From the NCBI GenBank assembly GCA_036250195.1, contig JAVHZZ010000006.1:157969724-158033723 (forward strand): a DNA stretch of 64,000 bases, written 5' to 3'. This document shows, piece by piece, positions 47,665 to 58,630 of the stretch. A model generated the notes under the pieces. The model worked only from the letters and a program-made list of their open reading frames with translations, did not search any database and was not told the origin of the DNA. The stretch comes from Mixophyes australis. Taxonomy: Eukaryota > Chordata > Amphibia > Anura > Limnodynastidae. The position numbers and the translations under genes were made by a program. Position 1 is the first letter of the stretch. Each line of letters opens with the position of its first letter.

Positions 47665-48650
47665 TGAATACTATGATGCGAGCCAGAAAGCCAGTTTCAG
47701 CTCGTATCTATCACCGGATTTGGAGAGCCTACATCAGATGGTGCGAAAATAAGACATGTCACTCGTCCTCTTTTCGCCTCCCTCGCTTGTTGGCTTTTCT
47801 TCAGGATGGCCTGGAAGCAGGGCTTCGGTTAGGTTCTTTAAAAATTCAGGTTTTGGCTCTGTCAGTATTTTTTCACCTGAAATAAGCGGATTTACCAGAT
47901 ATTAGGACTTTCCTCCAGGGAGTCTTGCATATTCAGCCTCCCTATGTTCCGCCCACAGCACCATGGGATCTCAACCTGGTACTGGATATGCTTGAGGGGC
48001 CTCCTTTTGAGCCATTACTTGTGGCAGATTTGAAGTGGTTGACCTGGAAGGTCCTCTTCCTTTTGGCTATTGCATCTGCACGTAGGGTTTCGGAATTAGG
48101 AGCTCTGTCTTGTTGGGAACCATATCTGGTTTTCCACGAGGACGGAGCGGTGTTAAGAACCCTCCCTTCCTTCGTTCCAAAAGTAGTTTCGGCTTTCCAT
48201 CTGAACCAGGAAATTGTAGTTCCGGTCTTCTCATCTACTTCCCATTCGGATCAACAGTCAATGGAAAAGTTAGATGTGGTTAGGGCTCTCCGCATTTATG
48301 TCAAGAGAACTTCTCGGATTAGACGTACTGATTCTCTGTTTGTTCTTTATGATGCTAATAAGAGAGGCTGGCCAGCCTCAAAACAGTCCAACGTAAGATG
48401 GATTACGGCAACCATTAAGCAAGCTTACATAAAGGCTAACCGTCCTGTGCCGGAGAGACTTACGGCCTATTCCACCAGATCAGTAGGGGCGTCGTGGGCA
48501 GCAAGAAATGGGGCTTCTGCAGACCAGCTTTACAGGGAAGCCACCTGGTCCTCTGTCCACACCTTTACAAAATTTTACCAGTTTAATGTATTTGCATCCG
48601 CGGATGCAAATTTCGCTCGTAATGCTTTACGAGCGGGATTTTCAGAGTAG
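47613..48650 (+). pseudogene. DIRS tyrosine recombinase with an internal stop
   Basis: ATG at 47613 opens MAVKACLWRARGFSSSVVNT. The N-terminal core-binding part ends at TAA 47883-47885 in VFFHLK*ADLPDIR; the same frame stays open from there to 48650, so the stop looks like a point mutation. Catalytic landmarks are SARRVSELGAL (first Arg with RxxEL), AYSTRSVGASWAARNG (second Arg; the usual His is Tyr here) and FTKFYQFNVFAS (candidate Tyr nucleophile). In DIRS elements this enzyme inserts the circular DNA copy without target duplication. Confidence 0.88.
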
Positions 48651-48680
48651 TCCTACCCTTAGGGGGCTGCTTTAGAACGT

Positions 48681-48780
48681 CCCCATGGTAAGCAGTGTCC
48701 CCCAGACTGGATGAAAGAGAAAAGAGGATTTATGTACTTACGTTAAATCCGTTTCTCTGATTCCGTCTGGGGGACACTGC
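48681..48780 (+). repeat. DIRS internal complementary region, bipartite
   Basis: Positions 48681-48723 (through CCCCCAGACTGGATGAAAGA) are the complement of the left terminus. Positions 48724-48780 (GAGGATTTATGTACTTACGT through GGGGGACACTGC) are the complement of the right terminus. The junction 48723/48724 joins both element ends, as expected of the template that lets DIRS cDNA restore its termini. Confidence 0.9.
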
Positions 48781-48850
48781 GATCCCTCCCTTCTGCTTTT
48801 CTTCTGTGTGCTCTTGTTTGACTGGCCTTTTCTCCTTGGGCTTTTTAATT

Positions 48851-49018
48851 AACTGAACAAGAGAGGGCAGGGGGATTGTAGAGGGGAGGGGTCTGTCGGC
48901 AGTACTAAAAGTTAACTAGTTAGGTGCCAACTCCCCAAGCTCCCTCCACAACCCATGGTAAGCAGTGTCCCCCAGACGGAATCAGAGAAACGGATTTAGC
49001 GTAAGTACATAAATCCTC
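48851..49018 (+). repeat. DIRS right inverted terminal repeat
   Basis: It runs from AACTGAACAAGAGAGGGCAG to GTAAGTACATAAATCCTC. The last approximately 40 bases are specific to this end and are mirrored by the second half of the internal complementary region. Confidence 0.9.
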
Positions 49019-49426
49019 TTTTTCTTTAATGACATCTGGGATTTGATTCAGGACTATAATAATCGAAAATCTTATACAATTGTCCCTGTTGCCCAGACTC
49101 TGCTTTACCCTTTCTTTTGTAAAAAAAAAAAAATCACTGCTGTATGGAAAATGCATGCTGCCATTTGTTTAACACATAAGGGTAATTATGAAAGGGTGAA
49201 AAACTGTATACATGAAGGAGTACAGCTGGCAACAGCGGTGATATCGCCAGCCATAAGAAAGAAATGATACTAAGTGGAACTGAAAGCCCAAGTAGTGGCT
49301 GTCAGTTCCTCTGTTTATGTGTGATCCAGCTGCCTTTGCAAGATTTTAGTGATAAATTGCGGTGATAGGAGATTATCTGGAAAATCAACCTTATCGTCGG
49401 ATATTAATAAACAGACTTCATAATCT

Positions 49427-49760
49427 GGGCCCTGATTCATTAAGGATCTTAACTTGAGAAACTTCTTATTTCAGTCTCCTGGACAAAACCATGTTACAAT
49501 GCAAGGGGTGCAAATTAGTATTCTGTTTTGTACATAAGTTAAATACTGACTGTTTTTTCATGTAGCACACAAATATCAACTTTAAATTTCAGTGTACAAA
49601 TAAGCTATCAAGTATTTGTGTGCTACATGAAAAAACAGTCAGTAATTAACTTATGTACAAAACAGAATACTAATTAGCACCCCTTGCATTGTAACATGGT
49701 TTTGTCCAGGAGACTGAAATAAGAAGTTTCTCAAGTTAAGATCCTTAATGAATCAGTCCC
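49427..49760. repeat. Fold-back element (same family as 19437-19731)
   Basis: Arms GATTCATTAAGGATCTTAAC and GTTAAGATCCTTAATGAATC are exact complements. Pairing continues through CAGTCTCCTGGACAAAACCA and ACTGTTTTTTCATGTAGCAC almost to the centre, making a hairpin of about 150 bp per arm. Confidence 0.88.
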
Positions 49761-52700
49761 CTGATCTCTCCGACATTGGACCTTCTCTCGTTGTTTTCTC
49801 ATTATTGTCTCATCTCTTGTACATTTAGGGAAGGGAAGTTAAAATATAAAATATCTTTCTTTGTAACATCCAACAAAAATACATGCACAATTCACATACA
49901 GTGATAGAACCTTTTAAAATATTTGATTTGTATGTGAGGAGTGGAGGAGGCTATTGCTTAAACTATGGAGGGAAAGGATATAAAATAAAGTTTGGGCCTC
50001 AACATTGAAATGCCCACTTAACCCATATCTGCTATTGGTCCTGATGTTCGGAACATGAAAAAAAATGAATTGGTTTTGCCCAGATCAGGAGTGTGACCTA
50101 ATGTCTTGCAGCTTTACATTCAGGAATGTTAGCAGATATGGTAAAGTCCAAAATTAAGGATTTCATATATGAACTATGAATGTAGAACACAATTGAAGCT
50201 ATCTTAAAAAGTAAAATATTACCTTTTTCACTCTGTTACACAGCTGAAGCCCCTCGTACAACTTTACAATTTAGAAAAATTATATCTATGTACAAATTAC
50301 ACTTATGCATAGCAATTAATCAGACACTTTCTATATATTTATTTTGCACCTAAATGCAGTGTTAGTAAATGAGACCTCTACTGTCTCATGTTCATATTTA
50401 TTAATTTCGCACAGATTTTCTTTTGCTGCTCAACGCAATGAAAAATAGCAAATCCTTCCAGTATACACTTGTATTGAACTCATTCAATAGCAAAATATAT
50501 TACAGAAACCTCATTAGAATTTCACCTATGTAGCGCTGGCCTCTTACTGTTTTAACTATGTAGACCCGATTTCCTCTGAACAAGGTTATAGTGCACAGAA
50601 ACAGAATAAATAATGGAAATTGGAAGGTGATATTGATATGGGACATTATTGAGGGGAAACTGATGCATTATTATACAACTTAAGCATAACGCTGCAAAGT
50701 GGAAGATCAATGGCTGAACTCTTGCATGCCCAGCGTTATTAAAAGAAAAAGACGTCCGTCCCAATCTTGTATTTGTAATCTATTGCTGTACTGAAGCATC
50801 TGAATCCATTCAGTGGGCAGACAACAATGTAGCTCGCTCACATGGGGAAACATATGGATATGTAGAGAGAAAACCCCAGATATGCAAATTTTATCCAGTC
50901 AAAGCAAAGTGAGCCTACCTTGTAGATAGGTATCTGCTCAAATAAATCACCTTACAGTGTGACTGCCTGCAGGAGCAATGCCTACAGTCTCCAAGCCTGG
51001 CAGCACGCAACGGCCGTGATCGACCAAACAACTGGCTATCTATTGGTATATCACGATTAAATGTTTGACCACCTCTGCCATAAGAGCTAAAGCCTTGATA
51101 AATAAAATATATTATTAAATGCAAGTAGAAGAATATGGCAGATCTAATGAAAGCAGGGCATATTTTTTTCCACAGGGCTCTTTTAAATCTAGAGGCCCAG
51201 GGTTGTGGTAAAACTGGCCATGATTGCACGTATCATTATCTCAACATGAATGTAGTGCTGCTTTTATTGCTGTCTGTGTGGAAAAATGTTTCTGTTATGA
51301 TCCTAGACATGGCAGCTCCCATAAAACTCCACACAAGGTAAACCGTATCACTTGGGATTTTGCTCAGAACATGTAGTAATACTTGGTAAGGACAGATACA
51401 TGGAGATGCTGGGATAGAATTACTACGGTACTGTTTCCGTCCCAGCTACACATGGGTCTATATTTACACGTATTGCGCATCGGGTCCCGTGGCTGTGGAT
51501 GTGGGTGCTTTCCCCAACCCAACCCCCATGTTCAGTGAGACTCGACCACATGTAAGTGAAGTCAAGCAGTCTGGCACCAAATCAGAATTAATCACCTGCA
51601 CTCCAGTTCGCTGCCATACTGTCACTGTACCTTCAAAGTCTCCTAAGTCAGAGGGCAGGATCAGCCCTGACCTAGAGACTAATCACTTGAAGGGTTATCA
51701 TGAACTTGGGGAGGGGTTAGATTCATCTCTGCGGACACCACTGACCATATGTTTATTGCCTGTCAAAAGATGGTAAGATAAATTCAACGTACTTATTTTC
51801 ATCAATGTTGTTTATAAGGTACGTCTAACAAGGTTCTCAGCACATTGTTATGATCATTCTTCCTCTAATGATCACCTGGGTGTCCTCAGTTTTGAAGTGG
51901 GTGGGATATAGCAACCTGTAGCCAATCAGATCATCAGGATATTTACAGCAGCACATCGTATTTTGAAAGATAAATGTGCTGATCATGTGACAGGCAGTGA
52001 CTTGTCCACTTGGGTAATTGTGCAAGTGAGGGCATGGGACAAGGGCAGGAAGTCACAGATAGAGATAGCAAAATGAGCAGGTCCTTTTACAGTGCGGAGT
52101 AGTAATGAGACGTTCATTTTAACCGGGTTGGGTACTAAATTGCAACATTTACCCTGCCGATATTTTCATGTCGACAGGTTAACTGACGACATTTCCAGTA
52201 TTGCAATTCCTACAGGTTATTAATTATTGTATATATTTTTTATTTGCATATTGGCATCTATGAGTGAGTGTGAACTGCCATATGTATTGGTATGCTCATA
52301 AGCATACATGCCAACTGTCACAATTTAAGTCAGAAGATTGGGACAGCTGTGTCCTATGGGCTAGAAATGTTGAGAGGTATCTCAAAGAGCAGCAGAGAGG
52401 CAATGGATGGGTGCCAGTGGCAGGGGTGCATGCAATAAATGGTTGTTAGGAGGGGGTAAGGCACAGCCAAACACTTCAAAATTTCTAGGCATCCCTCCCC
52501 ATGAGTGTGGCTTTACCCCCATCTTGACATGACCACGCACCCAATCATAAAGTGACTACACACCCTGTTTTTTTTTATGTAGGAGGTTGGCCTAGCATTT
52601 TTCACCAGCTAGCCACACCCCAGTGATGCATAGTTACACCCCCAATTGTATGGACACACCCACTATAGCACTTTTGTGCCACCTCCAATTTTTTTTTCAA

Positions 52701-53405
52701 TGCTCAACTATAAGGGGGGGGGGGGGGGCATGAAGTTGTTGTACCGGGGCCCTGAATTCTTCTTGGCAGCCTTGGTTATAGGACAGTGGAATTCAGTGGG
52801 CAGAAGCTTGGCAGTACCACACTTATCACAATCAGCATATGAGTATCCTTTTTTCAGAGTTTTTCCAAATAAGTTTTCTTTCAGAATATTATTTACATGA
52901 TTACTGTCTAAATATACAGTAATTTGGTTGAATTGACTGTCCCTGAAGCTCCCTGATTGTGCACATTTATACTAAAGCAACAGAGCATACCTTTTTCTTT
53001 CACATTACTTATTTTTAGTGTTCTCTAATGGAATATATAACAGTCAGTGAAAGCAAATGACCTACACACAAATATATTAGATAGATCACCTCATACAAAT
53101 AACTTGTCCTTTGTGGTGTTACCTTACTCCATGTGAGTATCCATGCCTAGCAGTATATCACTGTGAAGCACACATAAGTGCCTCTGACTGCACTGGAATG
53201 TGTGTAAAAGAAATCAGTGTAAAAATGATTAGCTGATGTTAGCATTTAAGAATGTAAGTAAAGAGTGGTGAAACTATCCAGAGGCAAATTTAAGGGATTT
53301 AGGGGTCTATATAATAAAATGTGTTGATAAGGCAGATTTTCTATTGCCACAGTAAAATCACTTTTCTCCACAGTGTATCATTAAAATCTCTATCACACTG
53401 CTGCC
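49761..53405. other. Long stretch without recognised gene or repeat
   Basis: About 3.6 kb of mostly A/T-rich DNA. A G-homopolymer stands at about 52713-52727. CATACATGCCAACTGTCACA near 52304 vaguely recalls the CATACTTGCC MITE end. No exon of a known protein was recognised on either strand. Confidence 0.45.
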
Positions 53406-53408
53406 TAA

Positions 53409-54589
53409 AGCTGGGTACACACTACAGAATTTTCCACCAACTTTTTATGCTGATCGATTTTACATCCGATCGCTTGGTCCATGGGCTGCATACACACTAG
53501 CCTTGTTTAAGACGATAAAGGGAAGAGCGATATAAAAGGGAATTGGAATCTGCGCTTCCCACAGGTGTATTGGAATAGTAGGCTGCCTCAAGGAAGTGTG
53601 AGGGGTGGGCTCAACCCTCTATAATAAAGAAGGGAAAGGGGAACCTTGGGACGCCAAAAGCCAATAATTGATGTATATGTAAAAAGTGTCCACTTTATAC
53701 ATAAATGGAAACATGATATATAACACTGACATAGGTTGCAACCCACAATATACAATCATGAGGTAAAAAAGAGACAGCAAAAGCTGAAAGTGGTGCGGTT
53801 ATCAATTCCCAATTTGGATGATATACCAATAATGATAGCATGTATACAGTCTCTAGGCATATGAGCTGTAAAGTCCAAATACACAATACGAGACAATGAT
53901 GGTAAAAACACACAGTCTCTAAGCATGTAGGTTATGGAGTCCAATAAACAATAAGAAACGGTATAGTCCCAGTTGTAGAAAATGGAAGAACTCAGAGGAG
54001 CCAAATATGTCAGTCCCACAAAAAGAGTCCAATGTATGTGTAAATTTCCAAGGAATAGTATCCTATTATGCCCTGCTGTAGTGGTACCGTGTAAAGTAGA
54101 CCTCAGCGGTAGATGTGATAGTTCTACGGGACACCAAAAGAATCCATGGTGATGTTAGAATAAATGTTGCAACCTATGTCAGTGTTATATATATCATCTG
54201 TTTCCATTTATGTACGGAATAAAGTGGACACTTTTTACATATACATCGATTATTGGCTTTTGGCGCCCCAAGGTTCCCCTTTCCCTTTACCATCTCTGAT
54301 AAAGGGAAGAACGGCCGTCCCAGTAGTGACTTTTTACAGCCATGCTGTTGTGAGCAATGAAGCAACATTTGCGTAATCGGTCAGAAATTTATACACACTA
54401 CACAACAGAAGGAGATTGGAACGAAAATATTGAACGGTACGACCAACCAAATGGATTGACAATCATCCATTTGGGCAGACTTTCGATCATCGTGTCACTA
54501 CACACACTGACCCAACTTTCGAACGGAAGGCTGTATGCCGGCTGGTTCAGCCGATTATTGGACAAAAACCATGTAGTGTGTACCCAGCT
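53409..54589. mobile_element. Harbinger-type MITE split by an insertion
   Basis: TIRs AGCTGGGTACACACTACAG and CATGTAGTGTGTACCCAGCT flank the element, with TAA duplicated at 53406-53408 and 54590-54592. Outside 53527-54297 it aligns, in reverse orientation, with the 8253-8673 MITE (for example CTAGCCTTGTTTAAGACGAT and CAGCCATGCTGTTGTGAGCA). Confidence 0.85.
53527..54297. mobile_element. 771-bp insertion with inverted arms and 13-bp duplication
   Basis: GATAAAGGGAAGA occurs at 53514-53526 and 54298-54310, single-copy in the uninterrupted sister MITE, so it is a target duplication. Inside, a roughly 100-bp arm near 53639-53742 (GGGGAACCTTGGGACGCCAA, GTAAAAAGTGTCCACTTTAT) is repeated inverted near 54164-54282. 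About 110 bp at 53527-53638 lie outside the arms. The complement contains two imperfect copies of a CATGCTTAGAGACTGT-type unit. Class not recognised. Confidence 0.7.
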
Positions 54590-54595
54590 TAAGCG

Positions 54596-55008
54596 TTATT
54601 GGCTTGGACCAGTAAGGGTTGACTTACCCCTTTGACGGGCCAGTCTCACTAGATCTGTGCATGTGTGACAAACTAGCCAGTTCACGCATGCACAGTGGAA
54701 ATGAAAGCCCAGGCTTGGAATTTCAGTTCTACTTTGCAAAATAAAAAAAATGCTAAAAATATAAAAAGAAATAAGAAAAATCAATTTAAAATTTTTTGTC
54801 AAAGAATTTTTATTTTCAAGTAATAAAACACTTTTTCATTCATTCTTAACACAATAATGGCAATAACAATTATTGCGATGGTCTTTATGCTTGGGAAAGC
54901 TATTAGTAGCGAGACCCAGCGAATCTTAGCATGACCCCTAGATGTATAGGGCGAAGCCTTATCGTTGGTGACACATGTCTTTAATAAATAGACCCCAAAG
55001 TCTGAAAT
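54596..55008 (+). repeat. Dispersed non-coding repeat (GAAAGCCC hairpin family)
   Basis: GAAATGAAAGCCCAGGCTTG followed by GAATTTCAGTTC forms a hairpin, then comes an A/T-rich tract and CATGACCCCTAGATGTATAG. Its layout parallels 33608-34130. It abuts the Harbinger MITE. Confidence 0.5.
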
Positions 55009-55334
55009 CAGAACCTATGGGGGGAATTCAATTCGTGCTAGGTGCAGTGATATGTCTCCGGAACAGTTCGCAAATACACATCCCGTTGGCGTGTTTTACT
55101 GAAATCTCTGCTCACGTCCCATAGAGATGCGAGGAGAAAAGAGTATAGATTCTGTACCGTATTAGCCAGCAATGTGCCCAGCCAGACATGGAGATGATGT
55201 CTGGCGGCATCTCGTGGCTAACTGAATTCCCTCCAAGAGTTCATTTACTAACATTGCATTTAAGTGCAAACTTTGCATTCAATTAGAGCCACCAATGAGA
55301 CATAAGCTTTAATTGTCTATTGTCCACTACACAG

Positions 55335-55836
55335 ATAAAATCATCATCATTTATTTATATAGCGCCAGCAAATTCCATAGCCCTTTACAATTGAGAACTA
55401 ACATTAATAAGACAATACTGGGTAATACAGACAGACAGAGAGGTAAGAGAACCCTGCTCGCAAACTTACAATCTATAGGACAGTGGAAGCTTGAAACACA
55501 AGGGGATGTGCTACATCATATTGCACACTGGGCCAGCTAGAATGCAAAGCTAAAAGTATTGAGTGGGCTGTGTGTGTAGTAATGTTGGTCAGAGGGTTGT
55601 TGTCTTGTGTTAGCTGTGTAGAGGGTGGTAATAGGGTTACCTAGGGAGATTAAGATGGTGGTTAAGGAATATCATAAACTTGTCTAAAGAGGTGGGTTTT
55701 CAGAGAACATTTGAAGACTAGAGGAAAGTCTTATTGTGCGAGGGAGGGAATTCCACAAAGTGGGTGCAGCCCGAAAAAAGTCCTGTAACTGAAAGTGGGA
55801 GGATGTGATGTGGGTGGAAGAGAGATGCAGATAAAA
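55335..55836 (-). mobile_element. L2-type LINE 3' end
   Basis: The (ATC)n tail and TTTATTTATATAGCGCCAGC stand at 55340. The minus strand at 55684-55836 reads FRAAPTLWNSLPRTIRLSSS, the L2 ORF2 C-terminus. A hAT-type MITE truncates it at 55837. Confidence 0.78.
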
Positions 55837-56067
55837 CATACCTTTCAACTTTTTAATGTTCCCCTTCGGGAGATCCCTGAAGTGAGGTTGGGTGTGAGGA
55901 AGGCAGGGGAGGGTGCGGTGAATCGCCTGATTTTGGCGATACAATGACACAAAAGCATTTTGTGATGTAGCACTTCACTAGGAAGTGGGCAGAGTGGGCT
56001 GCTCTCCCCGGAGACCTACCTAGAATTCAGAAGACTCCCAAACATTCCAGGAGAGGGGGCAAGTATG
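55837..56067. mobile_element. hAT-type MITE copy, 231 bp
   Basis: Ends CATACCTTTCAACT and GGGGGCAAGTATG match the 11522-11836 family. The flanking 8-mers AGATAAAA (55829-55836) and AGATTAAA (56068-56075) differ at one base, fitting an aged hAT duplication. CACTAGGAAGTGGGCAGA in the interior is shared with the first copy. Confidence 0.7.
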
Positions 56068-56576
56068 AGATTAAAGCTAATTGTTGATTTGTCGGTGTCA
56101 TTCAGAGGAGTTCTTAGGGATACTTACAGTTGGCCGGATAGCATCCCTATGACACTTTTAACCAATGGCTGTGTGCCTGCTTTAACTTTAGAACTGTGAT
56201 CTGTATATCTAACCTGGAGAGCTTGGAGCACATACATTGCATTGTGTGTCCCAGCAGCTCACTATAATCCTGGGAACTGGACAGTACGTACCATAACATT
56301 TGCCTATTTTAGAGCGCACAAACTCAACTCACCGGATATAGTGCACCTGTGTACTTTGACTATTTTAATGAGTATTGTAAGCTAACAAACCCGGCTCACA
56401 GAAGAGGGAGGTGCACATCAAGGCGAGAGACACACATTTAACTACATTTCCCAGGCAGCTTGGAGGAAAACGAGGGAGTACAGTGTAGATGCCACCATAT
56501 GAGGTCCCTCCTTCCTCTACAGGCTCGTATTGAGAAAGAGGGGGGAGGGGACATGAGTGTGTCCCAGCTTATCAGA

Positions 56577-56725
56577 TCATCATCAACAACATTTATTTAT
56601 ATAACACCAGCAAATTCCGTAGCGTTTTACAATTGGGGAGCAAACACAGTAGTAAAACATTACTGGGTAATACAGACAGAGAGGTGAGAGGGCCCTGCTT
56701 GCAAGCTTACAATCTATGGGATGGA
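56577..56725 (-). mobile_element. L2/SINE 3' tail
   Basis: CATCATCAACAACATTTATT, ATAACACCAGCAAATTCCGT and CTTGCAAGCTTACAATCTAT form the reverse of the L2 tail. Confidence 0.7.
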
Positions 56726-57901
56726 CAACGGCAGTGATATGAAGCAGTGCCTGGTAGATAAGAAGGCCAGCACAAAAGAGGAGGATACTCGTCTAAGTAG
56801 TTCTGGCATACGGTGCAAACAGAGTCGGATTTACGTTTTGGGACGCCCAGGGCATTTAAGACAGGGGGGGGACCCTAAATTAAGAGCAGTTATCTTTCAT
56901 TAGAGTGAGCTACAAGTAAGTGGTAAATATTAAAGGGGCAGTCAGACCAATTTGAGCATAAAAGGAATATTTATTTAACACATATCCAAATATAATAATG
57001 CAAAATGTTATATATATATGTTTATAAATATACATAAACACATTGCTGTGAAAGAATTAGAATTTATATATAACATAGCACTATGTGACACAACTATACT
57101 TGTTAATTACAGTAAAACTATTTGACTACAAATAAGTGTCTATTTCAGGCTTATTGTGGAAAGTTTATTTTATGTTTGTTTACAAATCAATCATTTGGAA
57201 ACCTCTCTCGCTAAAAATTCTGTGTTTGTCCCTGTGGTTAAGTGTACATTTTACACCTAAATGCAATGTTAGCAAATGAGTTAAGGACATTTATGAATAT
57301 TGGTGCACAGAAAAATAAATATTGCTACCCGTAGCAACTATTTACATTGTTTTTGTAATGAAGTTTAGAAAATGGAAGCAAAATATTTGACATGTTGCAT
57401 TAAGAAATAGCACATTTTTTGTGAGCACTACTTTACACATATTTGCTCAAAATCACGGATTCCGTACAGCTTCCCTAGCGAACTAAGAGATAGCACAGTG
57501 TTGGGTGGGACCATGATAGCGTGAATCACGTTACAACGCCCCCCCCCCCCCCCCCTCCCCCCGGACTTGTCCCTTGGGCCTCCTCTCCAGGATCTCCCTG
57601 ATTGGATGTCTGCAAAGTATGAGTTTTCATAAATGTCCCAACTACTAAGTGAGAATATATAGAGCAGACAGGAAAGCGGTAACCAAAAGTGGGATTTAAA
57701 ATGCAACTAGGCAGAAGGGATGCTGCAATTTTGACTATTGAACTAAATTTGCGAGTATTCAGTCAGTCTAGTAATTCACTTGGAAATAGTGGCATAATAT
57801 GACACGAGTGATGTCCCTAGTTCCAAGTGAATGGGTTGGAGTTTAGCCCACAAATGGCTGCCTCTACTGTTTATAGGTGAAACGTGCACCTAAACAGGCA
57901 T
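56726..57901. other. No recognised gene
   Basis: A/T-rich intergenic DNA up to the chromovirus insertion site, with the C tract at 57538-57562. Confidence 0.5.
57538..57562. repeat. C-homopolymer tract
   Basis: A run of about 17 C, one T, then six more C. Such tracts are prone to length error in sequencing. Confidence 0.9.
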
Positions 57902-57906
57902 ATTAT

Positions 57907-58596
57907 TGTTACGAGCCGCGGCGGTGCCCAGCCGCCGCGACTCACTCACCTGCGTCCCGGCCGTCGCTATGGCGACCGGGACGTCACTTCCGGCCCTGAC
58001 CCGGCCGTTGCCGGGGCAACGGGAAGACGCTTCAGCGCTGCGTCCCGGCAATGAGAGGAAGCCGGGCGCAGCGCTCACCATGTTCTAGCCTGTGGGCTAA
58101 TTAATGCAGCCTATTAATTATGCTGGGGGCTGTGTCTAAATCAGAGCTAGGCTCTGATTGGTGGCCACTGGTATTTAAGGCAATGAGGTCTGCTGCCTCA
58201 TTGCCGGTTATAGCTCCTGTGTTCCAGTCTGCTAACCTGCTAGTTCCTGTCCTATATCCTGATATCGCTATTTGACTCCCCGTGTATGACCCTTGGCTTT
58301 GATTTGGACCTTGCTCGTGTTTCCTGTGACCCTGATCTCTGGCCTGTTTACCCGTTCTGCTATTTGCCTGTGACCCCTGACCTCAGCTTGTTCATCAATA
58401 CCCTTGTCTGCTGCCGGCCCTTGACCTCTGCGTGGACCTGACTCCTCTTGCCTGGGTTCTCCCCAGCTGGTACGCACTTCACGACCCTCTGTCAGTCTGC
58501 GGCCCAGTCTGTCCCCACCATCAGGGGCTCCAGTGAACACCTGACTGGCAGAGTAGATTCCGGGTTGTGTTGTGCCGGCTGGAGGGGTTCCTAACA
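57907..58596 (+). repeat. 5' LTR of the chromovirus
   Basis: It runs from TGTTACGAGCC to GGGGTTCCTAACA. U3 holds a CpG-rich block and a TATA-like TATTTAA at 58172-58178. A start about 31 bp downstream would be at 58203, giving U3 57907-58202 and R-U5 58203-58596. The R start is inferred, not seen. Confidence 0.95.
58172..58212 (+). promoter_or_regulatory. LTR core promoter and predicted transcript 5' end
   Basis: TATTTAA at 58172-58178 is followed, at normal TATA spacing, by GCCGGTTATA at 58203-58212. These 10 bases are the exact complement of the sequence just after the LTR, which independently supports 58203 as the transcription start. Confidence 0.65.
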
Positions 58597-58597
58597 T

Positions 58598-58607
58598 TAT
58601 AACCGGC
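58598..58607 (+). promoter_or_regulatory. Primer-binding site, self-priming type
   Basis: TATAACCGGC starts 2 nt after the LTR end. It does not begin with TGG, as a tRNA 3'-CCA primer would require. Instead it is perfectly complementary to GCCGGTTATA at the predicted RNA 5' end. Tf1/sushi-group elements prime minus-strand synthesis from the folded-back 5' end of their own mRNA. Confidence 0.65.
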
Positions 58608-58630
58608 CCACTCACGGAGACGAGGTTGGA

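Larger units (their letters stand above)
43735..49018 (+). mobile_element. DIRS1-like tyrosine-recombinase retrotransposon
   Basis: The element has inverted terminal repeats (43735-43877 and 48851-49018), an internal complementary region at 48681-48780, and the coding order gag, RT/RNase H, tyrosine recombinase. It lacks LTRs, a DDE integrase and a clear target duplication. That layout is diagnostic of the DIRS group, which integrates a circular intermediate by recombinase. It is about 5.28 kb including a 337-bp SINE. Frameshifts in gag and RT and a stop in the recombinase make it non-autonomous now. Confidence 0.93.

Noticed and set aside
53756..54019. Minus-strand ORF inside the nested insertion
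   Set aside because: The sequence is built from internal imperfect repeats and shows no recognisable domain.
57890..58081. Minus-strand ORF repeated in both LTRs
   Set aside because: It is a by-product of CpG-rich U3 sequence, present twice because the LTRs are duplicates; no known domain.
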